From the NCBI GenBank assembly GCA_030695265.1, contig JAUYTA010001064.1, positions 1 through 10,066 of the forward strand: 10,066 nucleotides of DNA. The letters are read 5' to 3'. The position numbers and the translations under genes are program-made. Shown here piece by piece: positions 1 to 6,202 of this stretch. Within the stretch, counting starts at the first letter, position 1; each line of letters begins with the position of its first letter. The stretch comes from Bacteroidota bacterium (lineage in GTDB: Bacteria > Bacteroidota > Bacteroidia > Bacteroidales > Prolixibacteraceae). The notes under the pieces were generated by a model. The model was not told the origin of the DNA and ran no database searches. It saw only the letters and a list, made by a program, of their open reading frames with translations.

Positions 1-1
1 A

Positions 2-64
2 GCCATGAATATCAGTTTCTATCCATCCAAACTGGTGGACTGGAATGTACCGGATAAGAAATAA
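2..64 (+). CDS. C-terminal end of an unidentified protein (5' part outside the window)
   Basis: The frame starting at base 2 is open and ends at TAA 62-64. Its last residues are AMNISFYPSKLVDWNVPDKK. A hairpin terminator follows 25 bases later, which supports a real gene end on the + strand. Only 20 residues are visible, so no family or function can be assigned. The composition (aromatic, mixed charge, beta-like) would suit an extracytoplasmic protein, but that is only an impression. Confidence 0.55.
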   Translation, partial: AMNISFYPSKLVDWNVPDKK

Positions 65-88
65 CAACCAAACTTATCACATATAAAC

Positions 89-114
89 CAAACGCTCCTT
101 TTACGGGGCGTTTG
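89..114 (+). terminator. Intrinsic terminator hairpin after the upstream gene
   Basis: The arms at 89-98 (CAAACGCTCC) and 105-114 (GGGGCGTTTG) pair over 10 bp with one G-T pair and a 6-base loop (TTTTAC). The sequence after the stem is T-rich (TTGTTATATATT). It lies 25 bases past the stop of the upstream gene and 47 bases before the next start, so the gene at 161 probably has its own promoter. Confidence 0.7.
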
Positions 115-160
115 TTGTTATATATTGAATATATTTATAGGCATAAAGTTTGGTTGATCT

Positions 161-2560
161 ATGAAAACACTAACCACTGCACTATTTTTCATATCGTTCT
201 TCTTCTTTCAACTTTCAGCTCAGGATATTGAAAGCTGGATCAGTTCAAAAAAACCGCTCCTTTTCGAAAAATTATACGTTCATGTCGATCGTGAATTGTA
301 TGTCCCCGGCGATAAAATATGGTTGAAAGCTTATCAGGTAAACGGAATTACCCATCAGCTCAATTCAAATTTCAGGAATGTTTACGTTCAGCTTATTTCG
401 GAAGAAGGGAAGGTAGTGCAGGATATTTACCTGCTTACCATTAAAGGTATTGCCGACGGTGAATTCATAACAGACAATCTTTCCACAGGAATGTACACCA
501 TCAGGGCATTTACCAAATACCTCGAAAATTTTGGTGAAGCAGCTTTGTTTCACAAGAAAATATGGATTGTTAATCCGGCAGAATTACAGCAATCAGAGCG
601 GGCAAAGGCAATCAGCGAGGGCAAAATGGATATTTCGTTTTTACCTGAAGGTGGAAATTTGGTCAACAATGCTCTGAATACGATTGCCTTTAAAGCCATT
701 AATGGAGAAGGTAAAGGAATTTACGTCAGTGGTTACGTGATGAATGACGCTGGCGATACCATTACTTCTATTAGTGCAAGTTACAAGGGAATGGGCAAAT
801 TCAACCTGATGCCCGAAGAAGGGTTGAATTATTTTGCCGGCATCGACCAGTTTCCTGGTTTGAAATTTCCGCTCCCCAAAGCTCAGACAGATGGCATTGG
901 CCTGATTTGCAAACCCGATGAAGAATCGCTTATGTTTGAACTTTCAACAAATATGAAACTCGAAACTTATCCTGAATTCTATTTTGTAGCCTCACACAAA
1001 GGCATAGTTCTTTTTTACAAAAAGGTTGAAATGACTGAATATTCTCAGGCACTTAAAGTGAATAAACATTTGTTTCCAACGGGCATTTCGAAAATTGCGG
1101 TCCTCGATTTACAAATGAATCCATTGGCCGAACGACTTATTTTTATTGACGAAAATAAAAGAGATCAGCTTCAGCTTCAGATAAATCAGGAAATATTTGA
1201 GCCTCGAAGGGAAGTAAAAATAGATGTCATGGGCATGTTGGAGCCCGGCGATTCTATCACCTCCGGCCTGTCGGTTGCTGTGGTGAATAGAAACTATTTA
1301 AGCACCGGCGAAAACAGCCAAAACATCAAAAGTTACCTGTTGCTCGACTCTGATCTGAAAGGCGCTATCGAATCGCCTGCCGAATATTTTGTTGATGACG
1401 AGTTTCACAGCTCCGCCGAAAAATTGGATTTGCTGATGCTGGTTCATGGCTGGCGGACCTATTTCTGGGATGACATTGAAAAGAAACAAACTCCTTCGCT
1501 GGATGACTGGAACGATGCAGGAATTGACATTAGTGGCTGGGCGAAGCGAATGCTATGGAAAGAACCACTTCCAGGGGCGGAGGTTTCGCTGGATTATGTG
1601 TTTAAAAATTTTCAGATTGCGAAAACAACCACAAACAGCGCAGGTAGATTTAGTTTTGATCATGTATATTTTGTTGATTCCCTGAATATAATGCTGAATG
1701 CCAGGACTAAAAACGGGACTAAAAATGTTGAAATTTTGCTCGATCAAATTATGAAAAGGGATTCAATAATTCCTTTTCATAATTTGAATATGAACACTTT
1801 GAATATTGATTTGAATCCCAATTTTGCAAGTGATAATTATTACCGAAGAACGAAAGAATTGGAATTTTTTCCTGAAAAGGGAACCATTTTACTCGACGAA
1901 GTTGAAATACTGGAAAAGAAGGCAAAAAGAGCGTTTAGCCGAAGTTTTGGAGAATATGTCTGGGCCGACAGAACGTTTTTAATTAAGCCATCAGATTATT
2001 CATTTCAGTACGTTATCGACTATCTTCGATACAATTTGCCATCGTTGGTGGTTTCGGGTGATTCAATTATGATTGGTAATAAGGGTGTTACGTTTATGCT
2101 TGATGGCGTTGCAATCGAAGAATTTGAATTACGAACCATCAGAATGCAGGAAATAGAATTGATTGATTTTCTGCACCCTGGTTTCCGCAGAGGATTCTCG
2201 GCCGGATTACTTGGAGTAGTTGATGAGACTGGATTAATTGCAATTTACCAAAAGACACCGTTCAAACCTGTCATCGATTATAATTTCAGCAAGGGTAGGC
2301 TCCGGCCTGAATTGAAAGGATTTCACCGTCCGGCGAAATTCTATTCACCAAAATATACGCTCGAAAACGTCGGTTCTCCCCGACCTGATTTCAGACCCAC
2401 TTTATACTGGAATCCTGATGTTAGAATTGAAAACGGAAATGCGCCTCTCGAATTTTTTACTTCCGATGAGTTATCCGAATATGTTGTTTATTTGGAAGGT
2501 ATTTCAAAAAATGGGAGAATCTGTTTCGGTACCGCCAGCTTTTCGGTCAACAAAAAATAA
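161..2560 (+). CDS. Secreted MG2-like / TonB-plug-like surface protein without a barrel
   Basis: A 799-residue protein with a clear signal peptide (residues 1-21, hydrophobic core rich in F, ending LSAQ). Residues 33-140 look like the macroglobulin MG2-type domain common in Bacteroidota surface proteins (LYVHVDRELYVPGDKIWLKAY, then LSTGMYTIRAFT). The central part carries the HGWR motif (429-432) seen in this family. Residues 456-527 look like a carboxypeptidase-regulatory-type beta-sandwich (GWAKRML...PLPGAEVSL). Residues 577-698 resemble a TonB receptor plug (LLDEVEIL, VIDYLRYNLPSL, FMLDGVAI, GLIAIYQKT), but no outer-membrane barrel follows. The last 58 residues form another beta domain (FRPTLYWNPDV ... 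YVVYLEGI). A role in envelope binding or in a protein complex is inferred; the substrate is unknown. A weak -7-like TATATTTA lies at 130-137, and there is no Shine-Dalgarno site. The ATG is followed directly by the signal peptide, so the start is secure. Confidence 0.85.
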   Translation: MKTLTTALFFISFFFFQLSAQDIESWISSKKPLLFEKLYVHVDRELYVPGDKIWLKAYQVNGITHQLNSNFRNVYVQLISEEGKVVQDIYLLTIKGIADGEFITDNLSTGMYTIRAFTKYLENFGEAALFHKKIWIVNPAELQQSERAKAISEGKMDISFLPEGGNLVNNALNTIAFKAINGEGKGIYVSGYVMNDAGDTITSISASYKGMGKFNLMPEEGLNYFAGIDQFPGLKFPLPKAQTDGIGLICKPDEESLMFELSTNMKLETYPEFYFVASHKGIVLFYKKVEMTEYSQALKVNKHLFPTGISKIAVLDLQMNPLAERLIFIDENKRDQLQLQINQEIFEPRREVKIDVMGMLEPGDSITSGLSVAVVNRNYLSTGENSQNIKSYLLLDSDLKGAIESPAEYFVDDEFHSSAEKLDLLMLVHGWRTYFWDDIEKKQTPSLDDWNDAGIDISGWAKRMLWKEPLPGAEVSLDYVFKNFQIAKTTTNSAGRFSFDHVYFVDSLNIMLNARTKNGTKNVEILLDQIMKRDSIIPFHNLNMNTLNIDLNPNFASDNYYRRTKELEFFPEKGTILLDEVEILEKKAKRAFSRSFGEYVWADRTFLIKPSDYSFQYVIDYLRYNLPSLVVSGDSIMIGNKGVTFMLDGVAIEEFELRTIRMQEIELIDFLHPGFRRGFSAGLLGVVDETGLIAIYQKTPFKPVIDYNFSKGRLRPELKGFHRPAKFYSPKYTLENVGSPRPDFRPTLYWNPDVRIENGNAPLEFFTSDELSEYVVYLEGISKNGRICFGTASFSVNKK

Positions 2561-2611
2561 TATGATTGACCGTTTACTTACCTATTTAGCATTTTGGGTC
2601 AGTCAATTGTT

Positions 2612-2697
2612 GTCATTTATTGTCATTTATTGTCATTCTGTCGTCATTTCCAGGCAACTTAATGACTACCAAATGACAATTGAATGACTTCTATGAC
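2612..2697. repeat. Phased GTCATT dyad: four direct units, then four inverted units
   Basis: GTCATT occurs at 2612, 2622, 2632 and 2643. Its reverse complement AATGAC occurs at 2661, 2672 and 2683, with a degenerate eighth copy (ATGAC) at 2693-2697. Spacings are 9 to 11 bases. All four left-right pairs share a centre near 2654.5, so this is one imperfect palindrome built from hexamer blocks. The best continuous arm pair is ATTGTCATTT against AAATGACAAT at 2671-2680. It sits between the stops of two convergent genes. It could be an extragenic palindromic repeat, a 3'-end RNA structure, or a site for a protein binding on one helix face. There is no T-run typical of a terminator. Confidence 0.7.
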
Positions 2698-2738
2698 ATT
2701 ATGTAATATTACGGATATCCATTTACAATATTAACAAA

Positions 2739-3692
2739 CTAATTCAACCTCAGAACAGAACCAACTTTCAGTGTTTTTTGTGCAGTAATGTTGTTTACCG
2801 CACAAAGATTCTTAACCGATGTGTTGTATTTGCGGGCAATGACCGACAGGCTATCTCCCTTTCTGATTACATGTTTTGAGGCTTTTGTATTTGTGTTGGT
2901 CGTAACCTTGGCTTCAATAGCAGGAATGTTCTGATTTGCAGCAACGATCATTTTGGTTTCAATTGGCTCTTTTTTATTGAAGTTCTGAGGGTCAATTTCG
3001 AACTGTTTGTTTTTGTAATAAACATGATTGCTGCGCAATGCACACAATTTAAAATCAATGTATTTGTTCGAGTCAAACGGTTCGCCAAATAAACGGGTTT
3101 CAAAATGAAGGTGATTGCAGGTAGCCCTGCCAGTCCGTCCGCCCAGCCCGATCAAATCGCCGGCTTTAATGGTGTCGTTTACATTTACATGGATTGATTG
3201 CAGGTGCGCATAAATGGTTTCGAGGCCGTTGCTGTGCCTCACTAGTACAAGGTTGCCATATCCGCTGAAACGTTTTGCCAGCCTGACTTTTCCATCGAAA
3301 GCACAACGCACCGTGTCACCAGCATTTAATCTGATATCAGTTCCTGTATGCATCCTTCGTCCACGGTGTCCGAATTTCGAAATCACAGGGCCGATTACAG
3401 GCAGTACAAATGGTTTATCGTAAGGTTCCGTAAGTCTGATGGTAACCAATTCGTCTTTTGGTGGGAGGGTGGTTAAAGGATATCTGATTTGGGTACTGTT
3501 CCAAATGTTGTGATAAAAAGTTTCATCGTTTGACTGAAGTGAGTCGGATGATAATTCTTCCGCTGTGTTGTGAAGTGAATCCGTTTCACAAAATTCTATA
3601 TCGTTGTGCAGAGTTTCAGGAAGAGCTGGCTGTGAATGGGTGCTTATAGCAAATAACAGGCTGGTAATTAGTATTATAGTTCGTATAATCAT
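2739..3692 (-). CDS. Secreted M23-family endopeptidase with C-terminal LysM domain
   Basis: Starting at ATG 3692-3690, the protein has 317 residues. A TTG two codons upstream (3698) is a less likely start. Residues 1-21 form a signal peptide (IIRTIILITSLLFAIST). The M23 domain (about 98-215) keeps the zinc-site pattern: HTGTD (H115, D119), YAHL (H163) and NHLHFE (H196), so it should be an active Gly-Gly or peptidoglycan cross-link endopeptidase in the periplasm. A LysM repeat fills the last 44 residues (KHVIRKGDSLSVIARKYNTS ... LKVGSVLRLN), giving peptidoglycan binding. The order M23 then LysM is the reverse of NlpD-type proteins. A linker rich in N, T and K joins them. The gene is divergent from the transglycosylase-like gene, with a perfect -7 box at 3740-3747 about 41 bases upstream of the leader start. 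Confidence 0.92.
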   Translation of the reverse strand: MIIRTIILITSLLFAISTHSQPALPETLHNDIEFCETDSLHNTAEELSSDSLQSNDETFYHNIWNSTQIRYPLTTLPPKDELVTIRLTEPYDKPFVLPVIGPVISKFGHRGRRMHTGTDIRLNAGDTVRCAFDGKVRLAKRFSGYGNLVLVRHSNGLETIYAHLQSIHVNVNDTIKAGDLIGLGGRTGRATCNHLHFETRLFGEPFDSNKYIDFKLCALRSNHVYYKNKQFEIDPQNFNKKEPIETKMIVAANQNIPAIEAKVTTNTNTKASKHVIRKGDSLSVIARKYNTSVKNLCAVNNITAQKTLKVGSVLRLN

Positions 3693-3739
3693 TTTCAAAA
3701 TTTGGGTTGATAAACTAGCTCAAAAATTTGAACGGGTAA

Positions 3740-3747
3740 CAAAAGTA
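3740..3747 (-). promoter_or_regulatory. -7 box TACTTTTG for the M23 gene
   Basis: Read on the - strand, this is TACTTTTG, an exact match to the Bacteroidota housekeeping -7 consensus TAnnTTTG. Transcription would begin near 3733 and give a leader of about 41 bases before ATG 3692. No clear TTTG -33 element is seen at the expected distance, so the call rests on the -7 box and its position. Confidence 0.5.
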
Positions 3748-3819
3748 ACTTTTTCATTATTTATTCTGGCATTTCCTGCAAATTACATCCTGCTTTTAAC
3801 ATTTAATAACACCTTTTAA

Positions 3820-3827
3820 TACATTTG
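3820..3827 (+). promoter_or_regulatory. -7 box TACATTTG for the transglycosylase-like gene
   Basis: TACATTTG matches the Bacteroidota -7 consensus TAnnTTTG exactly. Transcription would start near 3834, just ahead of AGGAGG (3840-3845) and ATG 3858. This also rules against translation from the in-frame TTG at 3825, which lies inside the box. The -33 region (around 3794-3800, TTTTAAC) is only a partial match. Confidence 0.55.
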
Positions 3828-3839
3828 CTGCAACTAAAA

Positions 3840-3845
3840 AGGAGG
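3840..3845 (+). promoter_or_regulatory. Strong Shine-Dalgarno site AGGAGG
   Basis: AGGAGG is a full anti-16S match, unusual in this A-rich-leader genome. It abuts ATG 3846 with no spacer and stands 12 bases before ATG 3858. The second ATG is therefore the better start, although the spacing is somewhat long. Confidence 0.5.
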
Positions 3846-3857
3846 ATGTATTTAGAA

Positions 3858-4976
3858 ATGGATGACAGGGCTTTTGTTAAGATTTTGAAGCACTTAGGTT
3901 ATGGAATTGCAGGTGTTTTCGCGTTGATTGGCTTGGTTCTTACACTGGCATTTTTTGCAGTAAAATTTCACCTGACCAATGATCCGGGGGTTGTTGACCT
4001 CAACGATCGTTATTTTCAGGAAATAAAAGACAAATACGGACAATCATCTGATGACAGTTCGGTAACGATTAACTATAATGAAGCGCGCTTGTTGCACAAC
4101 CTTTCGGTATTGAGCAGGTATTATCCGGCAAATGCTTTTTATATCCAGAATGCTTATTTTAAAAGCCGTAACCTGAAGGAAGCCCAGCGAATGATTCAGG
4201 CGGTAAACCTGTATCTTCAAAACAATGTGGAATATCATACTGAAGTGGGTGGTTTTGAAGAAAGTGGCAATCCGAAGAAAATGCAGGTAAGCACGGGAAG
4301 TGTTTTCGAATGGATGAACATCAACGAATGGCAGGACTTTAAACTTGCAGTTGCCAAAGACAAAAAACTGATTGATTCTGCAGCACTCGTTACCGGCGTT
4401 GAGCCCCGGCTGATTGTATCGGTGCTGGTTGGCGAACAGATCCGCCTGTTCAATTCGAGCCGCGAAGCGTATAAAAAATGGATCGGGCCGTTGAAAATCC
4501 TTTCGGTTGAAACCACTTTTTCACTGGGAGTGACCGGTATCAAAGTTCCAACTGCACAAACGATCGAAAAAAACCTGTACGACAGCACATCGGTTTTTTA
4601 TCTGGGCGAAAAATATGAACACTTGCTCGACTTCCAAACCCAAAACATCGATCAGGAACGTTTTAACCGGCTGACATCCTATAAAAACCACTATTATTCA
4701 TACCTGTATGCAGCGCTCAACGTGAAGCAGATAAAGATGCAATGGGAAAAATCAGGTTATCCGATAGACGACCGGCCCGAAATACTGGCTACTTTGTACA
4801 ATATTGGTTACGAAGTTTCGGTTCCCAAAGAAAATCCGGTGGTTGGCGGTTCAGGAATTGACATCAAAGGAAAACGATATTCTTTTGGTGCAGTAGCTTA
4901 CGAATTCTATTATTCCGGCGAGTTGTATGAATTGTTTCCTTTTAAAAATGCAAAATTCGATTTTACGGATGTGTAA
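3858..4976 (+). CDS. Membrane-anchored protein with lytic-transglycosylase-like motif order
   Basis: From ATG 3858 the protein has 372 residues. ATG 3846 (four codons earlier) is possible but touches the Shine-Dalgarno site. One transmembrane segment lies at about 14-37 (YGIAGVFALIGLVLTLAFFA), so the rest should face the periplasm. I do not recognise a named family with certainty. Three motifs occur in the order and rough spacing of lysozyme-fold lytic transglycosylases: a Glu in VLVGEQIRLF (E193), SLGVTGIKVPTA (about 222-233; compare the G-L-M-Q-I-x-P-x-T-A block), and LATLYNIG (310-317; compare AYNAG). The C-terminal part has GGSGIDI and FYYSGELYELFP. A peptidoglycan-cleaving role is an inference; it might equally be a non-catalytic relative. 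The DUF1402 family is a possible relative, from memory only. The next gene starts 16 bases after the stop, so the two are probably co-transcribed. Confidence 0.75.
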   Translation: MDDRAFVKILKHLGYGIAGVFALIGLVLTLAFFAVKFHLTNDPGVVDLNDRYFQEIKDKYGQSSDDSSVTINYNEARLLHNLSVLSRYYPANAFYIQNAYFKSRNLKEAQRMIQAVNLYLQNNVEYHTEVGGFEESGNPKKMQVSTGSVFEWMNINEWQDFKLAVAKDKKLIDSAALVTGVEPRLIVSVLVGEQIRLFNSSREAYKKWIGPLKILSVETTFSLGVTGIKVPTAQTIEKNLYDSTSVFYLGEKYEHLLDFQTQNIDQERFNRLTSYKNHYYSYLYAALNVKQIKMQWEKSGYPIDDRPEILATLYNIGYEVSVPKENPVVGGSGIDIKGKRYSFGAVAYEFYYSGELYELFPFKNAKFDFTDV

Positions 4977-4991
4977 AATAAATCTTTCCAG

Positions 4992-5843
4992 ATGCTTTCC
5001 AAAAGAATATTTTTGTGTTTGTTCCTTCTGTTTTTCCTGATAAGTTTTGGCGCAAAAGCCCAGAATAAATGGATTAATGAAATAAAGTGGACCAACCTGA
5101 TGGATGGCTTGCAGCTTGCTGAACTGGATGCTCCGCTGAAATCGGTGGTCAACGATTCGAAACTGACCATTTTGAAAATAGATGTCCTGAAATTTGAGTT
5201 CGAATTCCTGACTGCATCAGAGCATGGCAAACATCCGCGAACCGCTCCCGATTGGGCAGAGGAATTCGGCATGAACATCATCATCAATGCCGGAATGTAC
5301 AACTACAATAAAATCCAATCGAACAAAGGTTACCTGAAGAGCCGCGAACATTTCAACAATCCGGTGAAAGCTTCCTATTACAATGCAATGATGGCCATGC
5401 ATCCGAAAGATGAGCGGAAACCACCTTTCGAAATCATTGATATTACCTGCCAGAGTTGGGAAAAGGTAAAAAACCAATACCATTCTTTGTGTCAGGGAAT
5501 GCGCATGATTAGCTGTTCAGGAGAAGCAATGGCTTTTACAAAAAGGCCCGATCAATCGTGCAGCATGATACTAACCGCTACAGATGTTTCAGGCAATTTG
5601 TACATTGTTTTTACCCGATCGCCTTATACTCACCGCGATATGGTAAGTTTTTTACTGGGAATGCCAATGGATATCCGCACAACAGTTTACCTGGAAGGTG
5701 GTCCCGAAACTAGTTTGTATGTGAATACCGGCGATACTGTAATTGCCAAATTTGGCAGCTACGTTTCAAACACCTGTAACAACGATGACAACGATCATTT
5801 CAGGAAAATTCCCAATGTAATTTCTCTCAGGATTAGGAAATAG
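4992..5843 (+). CDS. Secreted phosphodiester glycosidase-like protein (NAGPA / DUF2233 domain)
   Basis: A 283-residue protein with a signal peptide (1-24, hydrophobic FLCLFLLFFLISFG, ending AKAQ). The mature part fits the NAGPA/DUF2233 fold: IIINAGMY (97-103), matching the conserved N-G/A-G-(M/F)-(Y/F) block, and YLEGGPETSLYV (233-244), matching the L-D/E-G-G-x-S/T block near the C-terminus. Proteins of this superfamily remove sugars linked through phosphodiesters. The natural substrate here is unknown. Four cysteines at 153, 167, 175 and 190 lie between the two motifs, and a fifth is at 262. The gene begins 15 bases after its upstream neighbour, with no Shine-Dalgarno site, so it is probably the second gene of a two-gene unit. 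The shared location suggests envelope glycan turnover. Confidence 0.85.
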   Translation: MLSKRIFLCLFLLFFLISFGAKAQNKWINEIKWTNLMDGLQLAELDAPLKSVVNDSKLTILKIDVLKFEFEFLTASEHGKHPRTAPDWAEEFGMNIIINAGMYNYNKIQSNKGYLKSREHFNNPVKASYYNAMMAMHPKDERKPPFEIIDITCQSWEKVKNQYHSLCQGMRMISCSGEAMAFTKRPDQSCSMILTATDVSGNLYIVFTRSPYTHRDMVSFLLGMPMDIRTTVYLEGGPETSLYVNTGDTVIAKFGSYVSNTCNNDDNDHFRKIPNVISLRIRK

Positions 5844-5844
5844 A

Positions 5845-6088
5845 AATTTCCGTATATTGCACGATATTATTGAGTTGAAGCAATTTTCGTTGCACACATT
5901 TGCCACCGATCTTGATAGCACCGCCATCGATAAAGCACGAAAAGGGATTTATCCGGCAAATATTGTTACCGATGTATCGCTTACCCGGCTAAACCGCTTT
6001 TTTATCAAGACAGGAGACCAATACCGGCTAAATGCAGAGATAAGGGAAATGGTGATTTAAGTTTCATTTTAGTGTTCCGAAAGGATGA
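5845..6088 (+). pseudogene. CheR methyltransferase fragment joined to a histidine-kinase tail
   Basis: From about 5860 the frame reads HTFATDLDSTAIDKARKGIY, PANIVTDVSLTRLNRFFIKT and AEIREMVI, then TAA at 6058-6060. This matches the C-terminal SAM-binding part of CheR as found in CheB-CheR-PAS fusions, where REMVI normally continues into FAPQN. In another frame, 6062-6088 reads FHFSVPKG then TGA. That is 24 of 27 bases identical to the last codons of the intact kinase (8660-8686, FHFTVPKG). The simplest reading is a large CheR-to-kinase gene that lost its middle and its front, leaving two ends joined out of frame near 6056-6059. The first in-frame initiator is a TTG at 5857 with no ribosome site, so expression as a 67-residue protein is unlikely. 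Confidence 0.75.
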
Positions 6089-6156
6089 AAAATTGTATCT
6101 GCCTGATTCTGGTTAATCTGCAAGAATTTACTACCAAAACCGTAACGTGAGTTTCA

Positions 6157-6194
6157 TTTTTTTCGTAGTACAAAAACTACATAACGACGAAAAA
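6157..6194 (+). promoter_or_regulatory. Stem-loop in the kinase leader, next to the ribosome site
   Basis: GTAGT (6165-6169) pairs with ACTAC (6176-6180) around a 6-base A-rich loop. The outer TTTTTC (6159-6164) can pair with GAAAAA (6189-6194) across an 8-base bulge. The outer arm overlaps the AAGGA ribosome site (6193-6197), which stands 5 bases before ATG 6203. It could modulate translation, or it could be chance pairing in AT-rich DNA. No good -7 box was found in this leader. Confidence 0.3.
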
Positions 6195-6202
6195 GGAAAA
6201 AG

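Noticed and set aside
145..152. AAAGTTTG as a -7 box for the gene at 161
   Set aside because: It misses the leading T, and transcription would start at or next to the ATG, leaving no leader.
2418..2687. 89-codon + strand frame overlapping the end of the large surface-protein gene and the GTCATT dyad
   Set aside because: It lies mostly inside the real gene in another frame, then reads through the repeat. Its sequence is low-complexity and has no domain.
2704..2733. Inverted repeat TAATATT ... AATATTA with a GGATATCC palindrome in its loop
   Set aside because: Only A-T pairs in a 7-bp stem, no T-run on the - strand where a terminator for the M23 gene would be read. Probably chance.
3825..3857. 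TTG 3825 as the start of the transglycosylase-like gene
   Set aside because: It lies inside a perfect -7 box, and the AGGAGG site follows it rather than precedes it.
4235..4588. 117-codon - strand frame inside the transglycosylase-like gene
   Set aside because: Antisense shadow of a well-supported gene. It is Ser/Thr-rich with no recognisable motif.
4910..5302. 130-codon - strand frame across the junction of the two-gene unit
   Set aside because: Antisense to the end of one good gene and the signal peptide of the next; no domain and no ribosome site of note.
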